Below, one piece after another: positions 38,050 through 49,040 of a stretch of DNA of 64,000 nt. Source of the stretch: Lycorma delicatula. Its lineage: Eukaryota; Arthropoda; Insecta; Hemiptera; Fulgoridae. Positions within the stretch are counted from its first letter, which is position 1, and the number at the start of each line of letters is the position of its first letter. The stretch lies in the NCBI RefSeq assembly GCF_047948215.1, contig NC_134456.1, positions 65,801,529 to 65,865,528 of the forward strand. The letters run 5' to 3'. The position numbers and the translations under genes are program-made. The notes beneath the pieces were generated by a model. The model was not told the DNA's origin. It searched no databases and worked only from the letters and a program-made list of their open reading frames with translations.

Positions 38050-38640
38050 GAGAAGTTTTATGGACTTAGGAAGTGAGATTTATGAGGTTGGAAAAACGGC
38101 TAATTAAATTTCAAGTTGACTGCCAAAAGGAAGGAATCAATATCAAGCTATTGTTTGAAAGATGTCAGAAAAATGTCAGATGTAAGTTAATGTATCATAT
38201 ATCAATAATAATAACAAGATACATGGAAAGTGATAGAAAGGGACTGGAGCATGGCTGGGGTAATGAAATTCTTGAGGGCTGTAAAAGAAAAAGAACATTA
38301 AGGGCAATGGGTGGGAAATACATAAGAGGTAATCTTAGGGTGGCAAAGGAAAGACTTGGGGGAATTAAATTGAAATGATATAAACATGTTTGAAGAGTTG
38401 TAAAGAAAAAAATTCTTAGTATGGATAACAAATAGAGGTAGTAGAAGAGAAACCCGAGGATATTCAAGGATAGATGGAAAGAAGAATTTAAAGAAAGCAT
38501 GGAAAGAATAAGATATATCTGGCAACATGAAGAAGAGGAGAATGGTTGGGGGATAGAAGAAGATGAGAAGTCTATAATCCCAGGCTTGGTGGTAGCTGGA
38601 ATTGAATCAGGACTATGACTTGTGTGTAAACTAGACTGAA
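38050..38640 (+). pseudogene. decayed LINE 3' end
   Basis: The + strand from about 38060 has VDCQKEGINIKLLFERC. Around 38370-38620 the order KHV.RVVKKKILS, EVVEEKPEDIQG.ME and YLAT.RRGEW follows LINE C-terminal sequence of the type '..RGRPR.RW.D.I..'. Stops are frequent. It may be the 3' end of the fragment at 35930-36500, separated by a SINE and other insertions. Confidence 0.45.
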
Positions 38641-39053
38641 AGACTGAGTGTAAGAAATTTTATGACATTCTGTCACAAATTTACATGATATGCATTGGTA
38701 TCGTACAGTTTTAATGGATTTGTGAGATATGATTATTATCACCTTGATTTGTGAGAGTTGATGTTTGTTAATTCAGAAGTAAGAAAATAATTATGTAAAA
38801 GATATCCTGAATATGTTTTAGGTGAGTTAGAAGAAGTTTAAAGTAAGGTAGTGGCAAAATAATGTTATCTTGAGATCAAAGATAGAAACGTAATAAAATA
38901 ACTTAGTTTTATCTTTGATTTATAGTGAACAATTATATATTTAAAAATATTAGAATTTAAAGGGATTATTACCAGGTTAAATGTTTTTTAGCTACTTAGT
39001 GACTGATGAAAGCTTATTATGTATTGCCAAAAACAAGAAGTTGTTAAACCAAA

Positions 39054-39922
39054 GTATTGTAATAAGACCGGTAAAATGGACCTGAGTAACGAATTCCTGC
39101 CAATTAAGAAGAAAGTAGTAGAAAATATAATAATGGGAGGAATCCAGAAAGACTAAAGGGATCCTTTTTCTAAGGCTAACAAGGCAGTTTATTAACAGTT
39201 GTTTTTTGCAATACTGCCTGCTGACACACTTACGACAGATGTTTCATGAGAAGAATTACTGAAGCAGGGTAGGAATGTATGGGAAAATGTTTCTGAAGAT
39301 CATTCTCACACTTCAACTTGGTCTGGTTCTGCGGGTAAAGAGAATAGGAGTATAAATACTCCAGCGAAGATGAGTTTTTCAGTTTTGATGAAGAGAGTAT
39401 TCTGCAAGGCATTATTATGCAAGTCAGTGAAGGAATGAATATCTAGTGAGTACAGGTTTGACGCGATTAAGTTGATTAAGTCACAAGTAATTCTGGTGAG
39501 GAGAGTGGGGGACTGCAGGAGGTTGTTTGGTGAGTTATTATAGACAATTGGAGAAGGGATAAAGTGTTAAATTTATTCATAAACTATGGGGTAGTTTTAT
39601 TTGTTAAAAAGAAAAGGTATTTGCAGTAAAAGAATTTTGGACTAATCTTTTCTTCATTGAAATACAATACTATTTATTTGACTACAGTAAATAAATCTTG
39701 ACCTTGGTTAAAATTCTATTTTGTATGTAATCACTGTTTATTATTATTTTTTGTAACAATTGTTGTTATTGTTATTGTAGATTATTATTATTATTGTCAT
39801 TTTTATTACTGATTTGTCTTATTTTATTTATGTTGTATATTATTAAACTAATAAATTGTAACTGTATTCTTAAATTGTTAATCTCTCAATATCCTGATAA
39901 AGCCACAAACACGCTACAGTAT
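39054..39922 (+). mobile_element. solo LTR (copy 2) with 4-bp TSD
   Basis: The LTR runs from TGTAATAAGACC (39058) to ACGCTACA (39918) and is flanked by GTAT on both sides (39054-39057, 39919-39922). It is collinear with copy 1 at 7346-8385: CCTGAGTAACGAATTCCTGC, the TATAAATACTCC box near 39350, TGTATGTAATCACTGTTTAT and CTCAATATCCTGAT. The two are clearly diverged, so this is an old family. No internal gag/pol sequence is seen next to it. Confidence 0.75.
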
Positions 39923-40829
39923 CTTGGCATAACAAACATATTTTAATGTGAGTAAAAGCTTACTGTTTTATACAAAACTGGTAAGCCCTTTTAAATATGA
40001 TTATTTAATTTTTTCATTATTTTATATCTCATACAGTAAAATCTTTGCATTAAAAACCACTTTTAGATGTAATTTTTAATAACATATTTTTAAAATAATA
40101 TTCTTTAAGATACCTTGTGTTTGTTTAATATTTTAAAGAGTTATATTAAATTATAATTTTTCTAGTTTTAATTATTTTTTACTTACCAGTTGTAAAATTT
40201 GCTATAGAAGATATAATCAACTATTTTATCTTTATAAGTTTATGATGATAATTAGGATATCAGGTTAAACTGTTAAATGACAACTTTGATTTAAAACTTG
40301 ACTTTTTACATAAATAAACACTTGCAAGGTTTCATCTTTGGGATGATTGTCATCTAATCATAACCTAATATCCGTAACCTTTTTTACTAATTAAAAAAAA
40401 AATAAAATTAATCAACTGTTCTTGATTACTCTGAATGACTGACCTGAACATTTATTAGCATATATAAATTTAAAACCTTAAACTGTTTAGTATGCAGAAA
40501 ATAAATATAGTTAGTAATAATTTACAGTATTTGTATTAAATGTTCAGTAACTATTAGATGAACAGGATAAAGGTATGAAGTATAACTCAAGTATTTTATA
40601 TGAATGATATACCCTTATATTTATTTTTTCACATAGTTACATTTAAAATATTTTCAGATAAGAATAAATAAAATTACAATATCAGTAAGATATGTACAAT
40701 ATTACAGAATTATATACAGTATTTGGCAGTTTTATATCAAAGTGATTATGTACATTAATATGTTTACGTGGTATTCATTAAATTATCATGACGATGACCC
40801 TTATAAATATCGCATTAAAAATTTACCAT
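39923..40829. other. 3' flank of the cuticle gene, no other gene
   Basis: AT-rich DNA. A - strand AATAAA (40620-40625 on the + strand as TTTATT) lies about 205 nt past the stop codon of the cuticle-type gene and could be its poly(A) signal. Nothing else is recognised. Confidence 0.5.
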
Positions 40830-41993
40830 TTATTCGGTTTCAGTTTTAGTTTCAGTTTCAGTTTCAGTTTTCCTGAGAATACGTACTAATGGAGCTGGAT
40901 TATAAGCATAGACTGGAGTTGCAATTGGTTCAACATCCTTGTACTGAACATTGGCTACAAATCCAGTAAAAGCTGGAGCGTCTTGAGGTGTTTGTTGTTG
41001 TTGGGCATAGTAAATTGGTTGATATTCTTGTGTTGGTCCTTGTTGCTGAGTATTTACATTTGTGAATCTGCTGCTTGATTCAGATGCATAATTGGTGGTC
41101 GATACTTGTTTGTTCTGATCCTGTCCTTGTTTGTATTTCTTCTGGTTGAATTGGTTTTGAGATGCATTCTGATTGTATTCTGGTTGTTGAGGATACTGAG
41201 ATCGTGGCTGGTTCTTGTTTTGTGTGTATCTGCTGCTTTGCGGTTGAAGATAAGCGTTTGCATAATTGGTTTGTTCAGTCTGGCCTTGTTGAAATTTACC
41301 ATTTTTTGGCTGTTGGTACTGAAATGATTGATAGTTGTTAAATCGAGCTTGTTGGAATTTGTTATTTTGTGGTTGTTGGTACTGAGATGACTGGAAGTTG
41401 CTGCTTTGCCCTTGTTGATATTTGCTGCTTGCCGCTTGCTGGAATGCCGTCTGAGGAAAGCTACTCGGGAAATCTGGCTGAGCTGGTTGTGGGAAATTTA
41501 AATATACTTTTTCGAATTGACCTTGCTGAAGTTTTCCACTTTGGGGCTGTTGGAAAGCCGGTTGAGGAAAGCCGCTCTGGAAACTTGACTGAGCTGGTTG
41601 TTGGTAAGCGGTTTGTTCAAATTGGCTTTGCTGGAATTTTCCGCTTTGGGGCTGTTGGAAGGCCGGTTGAGGAAAGCTGCTTGGGAAACTTGATTGAGCT
41701 GGTTGTTGGTAAGCCTGCTGTTCAAATTGACCCTGTTGGTATCTTCCGTTTTGAGATTGGTATTGTTGGTAGGCGTTGTTGCTGTTGTCTTCTGATTGTT
41801 GAGCCGGGCCGTTGAACTGTTGCGATGGTGATGAAGATTGTGATTTTAATTGTGCAGTAGCGTATTCTACTCTTTGCAATCTACCATCGGGCAAAAGAAC
41901 GTGGTAGACTCCGCGTTCGATTTCTGGCTGTTCTTGCTGCTGTTGAAGCGCGAACCCGCTGTTAAATCCAGCTGGACTTGCTGACTCATCTTC
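40830..41993 (-). CDS. secreted Gln-rich cuticle-type protein, terminal exon
   Basis: This 1164-nt exon starts at GAAGATGAG after acceptor ATATTGCAG and ends in TAA (40832-40830). Residues near its start read QPEIERGVYHVLLPDGRLQR and VEYATA. This resembles the second half of the Rebers-Riddiford chitin-binding motif, whose aromatic-rich first half is not evident. A region of imperfect 20- to 36-residue repeats follows (GxxQQGQFEQxxYQQPAQSS, FPSSFPQPAFQQPQS), very rich in Gln, Ser, Pro, Phe and Tyr, then a Gln/Asn-rich segment. The end is TPVYAYNPAPLVRILRK plus a Thr-Glu run (TETETKTETE). Low complexity, Tyr spacing and secretion suggest an extracellular cuticle or resilin-like matrix protein. 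The precise class (RR variant or other) is uncertain. Confidence 0.85.
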   Translation of the reverse strand, partial: EDESASPAGFNSGFALQQQQEQPEIERGVYHVLLPDGRLQRVEYATAQLKSQSSSPSQQFNGPAQQSEDNSNNAYQQYQSQNGRYQQGQFEQQAYQQPAQSSFPSSFPQPAFQQPQSGKFQQSQFEQTAYQQPAQSSFQSGFPQPAFQQPQSGKLQQGQFEKVYLNFPQPAQPDFPSSFPQTAFQQAASSKYQQGQSSNFQSSQYQQPQNNKFQQARFNNYQSFQYQQPKNGKFQQGQTEQTNYANAYLQPQSSRYTQNKNQPRSQYPQQPEYNQNASQNQFNQKKYKQGQDQNKQVSTTNYASESSSRFTNVNTQQQGPTQEYQPIYYAQQQQTPQDAPAFTGFVANVQYKDVEPIATPVYAYNPAPLVRILRKTETETETKTETE

Positions 41994-44735
41994 CTGCAAT
42001 ATTATTTTATAAAAAATATTTTAATAACTGTATTTAGTGCATTACATCGTACACAAAATTAAAGTTTTACATGAAATTATAAAAATTACTAAATGTACGT
42101 CAAATTCTAGAAAAATAATGTTCTCAAATAAAATATTTTTGTCTACATACAAAATTCATTTTTGTAAGCTCAGTTAATCACATCCTACAGTCGCCAATTC
42201 ACACATGCGATTTGTTACTGTAAACTTGCACTTTGTCATTTTCCTCCAAATGAAAGCTGATTAAACACTTTTATTACATTGTAAATGTAGTTATTCTTGT
42301 GCAATAAATTTCGTTACCTGATGTTTTAACATAATGCAAAATTATGTGGTTAATACTGCTGGTGTGGTGCGTATATTGTAAATTTATTTTTAAAAATTGA
42401 TTGCAATTATGCTGTAAAATAATGAATAATAAATATTCTAAAGCCGATTTGATACAAATTAGTTTAATTAGTTTTCATTTTGTTAAATATAATGTTGACA
42501 GTGCTGTTGTATAGTTTAATCATAAACAAAGTGAAGACTTCCCTGCAATTTAAAAAAAAGTAAAGAAAAAATCTGTATCTGTATGCAAGTACGTACATCT
42601 TCGATCATAGGTTTATAAATTTGATAAAGAAATCTTCCGATTCTTTTTTTAAATACTATAATAATTATAGTAAACAATTGTGATAATTTGCAAAAAAATA
42701 TATTTTTTCAGCCATTGCTATTTTAAATTACTTTAATGTAAGTCTAGTTCATGAGTTCGCCAATCAATATTGCAAATTCTATACAAAAAGGAGTGGTTCT
42801 AATAAGTATTAGAATATCAAATTGATATGTCTAGACATTCTAATTCTAGTTAACTTGCAAGTTACTTACTATGTCACTTTCGCTTTTTGCAAAGAGTTGC
42901 CATGAAAGGACGGACGGTCGAATTATGTAATCTGTGCGTGAGTGATTAACACTTCTGTCGTTGCACTTTTATTTTATCGAATGCACTTGTTTATTTTATT
43001 TAAACGTTCTTTTGTTACCTAATTTTATAGACATGATAAATTTACTGAGTGGACGATTTTATTTAAGTAATTGTCTTGAATAAATTTTTATTGTTTTTAT
43101 TTATATAGTAGCATTAATAAGTATTTTGTTATTTTTTTTTATAAAAATAGATAGCAATTTAAAATTTCATCATTTCAGTTTTTTCATTATAAATTAAGAT
43201 CGTTCGTTATATATTGAAAACAATTTTTATTTTGATGTTTATATGAACTATAGAAAATTGCCTAGATTCTAAATCATTATTTTTTTTTCATTTAATAGTC
43301 TTCTTTAAAAATTTAATTTCATAAATATACCAAATTAGTATTCATGTTAGCGTAGTGGATTTGAAAAGAAAATTTTCAAAATGATTTTAAACCACTGATT
43401 TAAATGGTTAGAGTCCATTTTGTAAAGTCTTTAAAATTCATTTCCCTGTGAAACTTTTTTAAACTAATTATTTATGGTTTGATATAATAATATATATTAT
43501 TATTAAATTAGGAAATATTTTATTACTATATTTTTGTGAAGAGAAGACTATTATTATTGTTAAATTATTAAATTTTTCATTATATTTTTGTGAAGAAAAG
43601 ACTAATAAATTAAATGAAAGTAAACTGAAATATTCAATTCTGAATATCGAATGTGAAAACGCTTATCATTTGTTTTTTTTTTGTATTATTTATTTATTTA
43701 TTTTTTTTTAATAAGTTTGCGAATATAATGATAGATCTGAAGAATTACTGAAAACAAGATTACAAATTAATTTTTTCTTTAGTAACTATTTTTTAATAAT
43801 CCTTAAATTGAGTTCTGTTAGTTTGCAAATATATTAATATTTCTTCAAAGCATATATTAAACTTTTCTTTATGCTCGTTTATGTAATTACGTATTTTTAA
43901 TACCATGTTATGCTACGTATTTAGTGATGTTAACGCGGAAACCATAAAGCTTTTTTTACAATAAAATTGACAAGTATAAGCTCAAAATGTTCCATTGCTA
44001 GCGAAATTGTTTCTTCTATCAGTTCACTGCATTTTAGATTTTTCTCTAACTAACGAATTAATATTTTCTTAAAAATGAATGATTCCTAGCGTCCAGGATT
44101 TAAAAAAGAATATTCTAATAAATGTATGTAAAATTGAATACAGTTGATCAAGATGTTAACAAAGTGATCTTCTTTCGTAGCTTAACCTAAGGAAGGGGTA
44201 ATTCATCAGTTTATAAAGCCTTCCGTTTATATAGCCTTCCAGAAGAAAAAGAACCTTTTCTCATAATTATTATTATGTTAAGTAGTTTTTTTTTGTTCTT
44301 AATTTAAGGCTTTTAAATATAATCACATATTTCTTAATTGAAGGTTTAACATATAAAAAACTGATAAAAATGTAATTAATATAAATGGAATTTAACCGCT
44401 ACAGAGTAACTTTCAGTTTCAAATTTTCCTACATTTTCTGTTCATTACAAAGTATTTATATACAATTCTAATTACATAGTTTTCCCTGCTTTATTCATGT
44501 GGTGTTCACTTCATAAAATATCTAATTTTAGTAATGAAGTTCCAGTACGTATCATACATTATACTGTTAATTTTATAATCGTATATATTATATATTAATA
44601 ATATTATCAAGTACACTATTTTGATAAAAAACTTATAAAATTATTATCTTTTTAAATTACTTACAGAAAAAGTTAAATTTTTTCAACTTATTATTCATAA
44701 TATTATTATGAAGTGAAATTAATGTTTATACAAAC
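41994..44735 (-). other. intron 2 of the cuticle-type gene (2.74 kb)
   Basis: Bounded by CAG|GTTTGT (donor, 44735) and TTGCAG|GAA (acceptor, 41994). AT-rich; no transposon or gene recognised inside. Confidence 0.8.
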
Positions 44736-45017
44736 CTGAGGAGTGGTGCTGGGATATTCTGTGGATGATGGATCGGCTTCAGTACTTTGTGGTGGAGGAC
44801 CGTATTCGGTGGATGGTGTTCCATAAACTTGCGAAGCTTGCTGTTTAGCTGGTAAGAGCAATAGACGTCCTGATGGTTTCCAACCGGCCGGTGGATAAGG
44901 ACCTCCATTACTTGAGGAACCGGAAGAAGCCGGATAAGGACCTCCGCTGTTTCCATTTATTGGAGCTTCTGGCGCTCCAAGGACGAATCCAGCCAATAAA
45001 AGAGTAGAAATAAAGTA
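44736..45017 (-). CDS. cuticle-type protein, second exon (signal peptide and N-terminus)
   Basis: The 282-nt exon (94 codons, phase 0 at both ends) begins after CAG at 45018 with YFISTLLLAGFVLGAPEAP. Joined to Met-Gln of exon 1 this gives a classic signal peptide, with cleavage likely after the small residues of VLGA. The mature start is Gly/Pro/Ser-rich (NGNSGGPYPASSG, GGPYPPAGWKPSGRLLLLP) and is followed by VYGTPSTEYGPPPQST and STEYPSTTPQ, composition typical of insect cuticle and resilin-like proteins. The short first coding exon ending within the signal peptide is the usual architecture of insect cuticle genes. Confidence 0.88.
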
Positions 45018-46912
45018 CTGGAAAAAGTAGATGAACAGATATAGTTAATTTTTATTATGAATGTAACTTTTTGGTGAATATATTTAATGAAGTCGTTTGC
45101 GCTACATTTTTGATAAACAACAGAAAAATGTGAAAATAAATTATTTATTTTTACAATAAGTTTTTTATTAATAATAAGTTTTAAATAATATTTTTATTAT
45201 AATTTATTATTTATAAGTGAAGAATATCTTCTTTTCGATAAACTACTGTAAATTAATCAAAACAGTTTGGCTGAAAAGCCTTTAAAACTTAACGATTAAC
45301 TACTTTATAACATGATTACTTCCTTGTAGTTATTTTTTTTCCAACAGAAAAAATTGATTTTATTTAGGCTCGGCATCAAGCTACCAGTTTTCACCGGGCT
45401 AATGATCATAGCTGTTTATTGATAAGATTTTTGATTTTTTCTTTGTTGTTTATTTTGAGAATGTAATACATCACAATAGGTTGTAGTAAGGATTATAATC
45501 TGGCAATTGGTCTCATGACAACCAACCCTAAATACTGTTAAAATCCAGTTAAGGTAGATAAAAAATTAAAAATTTTCGGATATTTTATGTATGAAGAAAC
45601 TAACAGATGAGTAATTTGTTGACTGTTTGAGAAAAAAAAATAATTTTCGTTAATATAACTGAAATTTTGTAAAAACGGAAATGAATTTAATCATTTTTTT
45701 AATAAAAACAATCATTAAAAAATAATGCAATAAATTTATGAAACATTACGAATTTTATATATTTTTTTAATACTGGACAGTACTACAATTTGTATATTGA
45801 TTATAATCTTTTATAAGCTTAAGATTATTTATTATCAATATTACGTACTTATTAATATTAAGACTACTTAAATTAGTGAACATATTTTTAAATACAAATA
45901 AACAAATGAGTCTGAATTTAAATTTCATTTTTGAGAGATTTCAAGAGGAATTACATGTTTAACCTACATGAGAATTAATGTACTTCACTACTAATTTCAG
46001 TTGTTGACTAGATTTACTACTGTCTATGAATTTTTTTCAATCAGTTTAAAACGGTTATTATCACTGACGATTAATGGGCCAACAACTTTGATGGGTCTTC
46101 AACAAAAAATGAAAATTTTGTTTGAATTTCAAAAGATAAATTACTGGAATAATTTTCGATGAAGGAGTTATTTCATGAATTGTATTTATTTTTAGATAAT
46201 ATTTATGATGTAATCAAGTGTGTAATTATGTAAGACACGTTATTGACAGGTCTTAGAGATGTCTATGACATTGATATGACATTTCTAAGGTATGCTATGT
46301 AAATAGTTATTTTTATACTTAAAGGAAATTTCATAATTAAAGTTTGATTCTGATAATATGTGAAAAGTTACAAGTGATGTTATTCCTCGTTAACTACACA
46401 TTAATATAATATTTTGTCCTAATTTACATTATTATTAAGAATTATATGTTACGGTGTTTGATTTTAGCGAGCTTACGTGTGCATTTATGTATGAAATATC
46501 TATTATGACTTTGTAGTCTAACATTAAAGGAAAAAAATCCATTAGTCATGCTCTATTTGAACGTTACATACTTTTTGTAGTTATTTGAACTTACGATACT
46601 TTAGTAGACGTATAGTATAAATTTTAATAATTCCAATGATTACAAAGCCTAGGTAATATTGAAGAGGTGTACTAATTCAAGTGCAATTTCTATTAGCCAA
46701 GTAGCAGTATTATAAAGTAGTATTATTAATAGTAGTATTATGCAGTTTAATTAAAATCGATTAATTATTAAAATTCATTAACAAAATCGCAGATAATCGT
46801 AAACGAAATCGTAAAAAGCTAGAATAGTTGATTCTCTAGCTTTTTTTGAAAAGCATTTTTTCAGCCAGTCAACTATTTGTTTAACATTTATGATAATATT
46901 TACTGTACTTAC
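45018..46912 (-). other. intron 1 of the cuticle-type gene (1.9 kb)
   Basis: Donor ATGCAG|GTAAGT at 46912, acceptor TTCCAG at 45018. AT-rich with no recognised repeat. Long first introns in cuticle genes often hold enhancers, but no motif was identified here. Confidence 0.75.
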
Positions 46913-46918
46913 CTGCAT
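46913..46918 (-). CDS. cuticle-type protein, first coding exon (Met-Gln)
   Basis: Only ATG CAG is coding before a perfect donor GTAAGT. This start is chosen because it joins in frame to the hydrophobic signal sequence of exon 2 and sits about 32 nt downstream of a core promoter. The only Met before the mature region within exon 2 (at 44996, MAGFVLG) would leave too short a signal peptide. Confidence 0.85.
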
Positions 46919-46947
46919 GTTGTTATCAGTCGAACTGAACAATTGAA

Positions 46948-46984
46948 ACTGATGCTGTTATCGATTCTGCTGCCCCTTTTTATA
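46948..46984 (-). promoter_or_regulatory. core promoter of the cuticle-type gene (TATA box and Inr)
   Basis: On the - strand TATAAAAAGGGG (46984-46973) is followed by the arthropod initiator TCAGT (46952-46948) with its A at 46950, placing the TATA at about -34. The predicted 5' UTR is about 32 nt to the ATG at 46918. The spacing is slightly long but fits the strong TATA promoters usual in insect cuticle genes. Confidence 0.75.
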
Positions 46985-48243
46985 CTAAAATTGACCAATA
47001 GTGATAATAATGTACGAAACAGAACGTTTACATATGTGTGTTATTTTTTTGTTTATGTATGTGTTTATTGTGCTTATACGTGCCAATAACACGAACTTAA
47101 CATATATGCAACTCCGGACGCACGCGTCACTACACTACGCGGTATCCATACTTTGGTCAATTCGGGACGTTTAGAAGGACTTATCGTTCTTCTTTCTTTT
47201 ATTTATTACGTTGGCGATTGTCCATCCGCTTTAATATTATAATATGCCTATCGATTTACTTATAAATATCTTTATGAGTCATTATCGAAATAATTTTTTA
47301 ATAACGATCAGAATTTGAATTAACCCACAGTTTAATCGTGTAGTTAACAACATCGCTATTTGGCTTTTCTATGATGATACAGGACTCTGCTTCAAAACCA
47401 ATTGGCAGTTGGTAATCTAGAGCGGATATTACCAGTATAGTTGGTCTGTGTGTAGTTAGGGTTCAGTTAACATTAAAGCCTGAGTAACGGTAGGTTAATA
47501 CGATAATCTGCCTCTGTAATTGAGGATATAGTTTAATTAGAGGCAAAAAAAAGAAAGTCAGATTTATTAGTTAAACTGAAGAAATAAAAAAATAATCTTT
47601 TGTAACTCATAAAGTGCGAGATGTACCGGAACGTACAACTATCTTTATTTTTGAATAATATGATTTTACTCCGGGATTTGTTTATTACGTCTGCTATAAG
47701 TAACTTTCTACAAGAAGTAAATCCATTTAAATTATTTATATGAAGTGACGATTTTAAAATGATTAAAAAATAATTTTCTTTTTACTTTTTTGTTAAAAAT
47801 AAATGATTTATTTAAATTTTCACTTCATTAGATTGCTTGCTTGGTGAACGTGAATTTCCTCTGATATGAGTAAAATAAGGTGACTTTGACTACGAGGATT
47901 TATATGGTCGTCACAAATAACAATTAAAAAGGAAAATTTTCAGGTATTCAGGAATTAATATTTCTAAAATTCTTCGATCTAGTTGCATTTATGATTGCTG
48001 CGACGTTAATGTAAATGTAATAAAAAATATTTTGGTTTAATTGAATTGATCGAATTTATCAGTTCGTTAATTTAATCGGACACTAAAAAAATCTAAATAA
48101 AGAAATAACTTTTAAAAATTATTTGCCGACAACATAATATGTAATTCTTTGAAGTGGGTTCTGTTATCAGTTAATTTACATGTTGCCATTTACAAATCTG
48201 TTATCTCGTAAATTTGTGTTTACACCGTCATCCCACGATCGTA
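46985..48243. other. upstream region of the cuticle-type gene, no gene
   Basis: No coding segment recognised. It presumably includes proximal regulatory DNA of the - strand gene. Less AT-rich patches occur near 47095-47150 (ACGCACGCGTCACTACACTA). No specific binding site is claimed. Confidence 0.5.
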
Positions 48244-48271
48244 GTGTGTGTGTGTGTGTGTGTGTGTGTGT
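48244..48271. repeat. (GT)14 microsatellite
   Basis: An uninterrupted GT run followed by TATCTATATATA. Confidence 0.97.
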
Positions 48272-48524
48272 ATCTATATATAGGCCCCGACTAAATAAAG
48301 CTACTTGAAGAATAAATACCCGAGAATCTTCCAGATTATCATGTTAGACAATCACTCATTCATATCTGCGTAAAATATGTAAACATTTTGAATTTAGTCC
48401 ACCTTAAAATTTCAACTTTCTTAAAAAAAAGTTTAATTATACATTTTTTATGTTTTTTCAATTTTTAAATAATGGAATAATTGAATTTAATTATACGTAT
48501 TATGTAAATTATTACTTGATACTT

Positions 48525-49040
48525 TTTTTTTTTACTTCTTTGTACGAAGTAAAGTATTGCGATCGCAAAAAATTTCGGTTTCCAGATTTCAACGAAAATA
48601 TCCATTTTGACTATCCCTGAATCCATTTTGACTAGTTTTGGCGTGTCGTCTGTACGTACGTATGTATCTCTCTGTATGTGCATATATATCTGTCTATACG
48701 TTTGTATCTCGCATAACTCAAAAACGATTAGCCGTAGAGGATGTTGAAATTTTGGATTTAGGACTGTTGTAACATCTAGTTGTGCACCCTTCTCTTTTGA
48801 TTTCAATCGACTGAACCAAAAGTGTCCAGAAAACCCCAAAATAAAAAAAAAATGGAATTTTGGACTTTTTCTTAACAGCAGTAACAAGCCCTCATTGAGA
48901 GTTTTTCAACGATATATCATAAATGGTACTTATTTTTGGTGGTTCCAGAGTTTAGCCAAATAAAATTTTAATTAATGAAATATCTGGGTCTTAGAGAAGG
49001 CCCATCGGTTCGAATCAGACTTCATCTTCATTTTTCTTTA
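48525..49040 (-). repeat. interspersed repeat (family R), inverted copy 3
   Basis: Reverse orientation relative to the copies at 20733, 28064 and 61090. The left end is TACTTCTTTGTACGAAGTAA (an 8-bp near-palindrome) and the right end holds GGTTCGAATC (49007-49016), an exact match to the tRNA-type B-box core. An internal AC/GT-like tract (GTACGTACGTATGTATC) is present. No ORF is plausible; the open - strand frame over 48465-48887 is incidental. Confidence 0.82.

Noticed and set aside
41369..41815. 148-codon + strand open frame opposite the cuticle gene
   Set aside because: Antisense shadow of the Gln-rich repeats; the - strand frame has signal peptide, splice sites and promoter.
48465..48887. 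140-codon open frame on the - strand
   Set aside because: Falls over the family-R repeat, and its relatives in the other copies are broken; composition is not protein-like.
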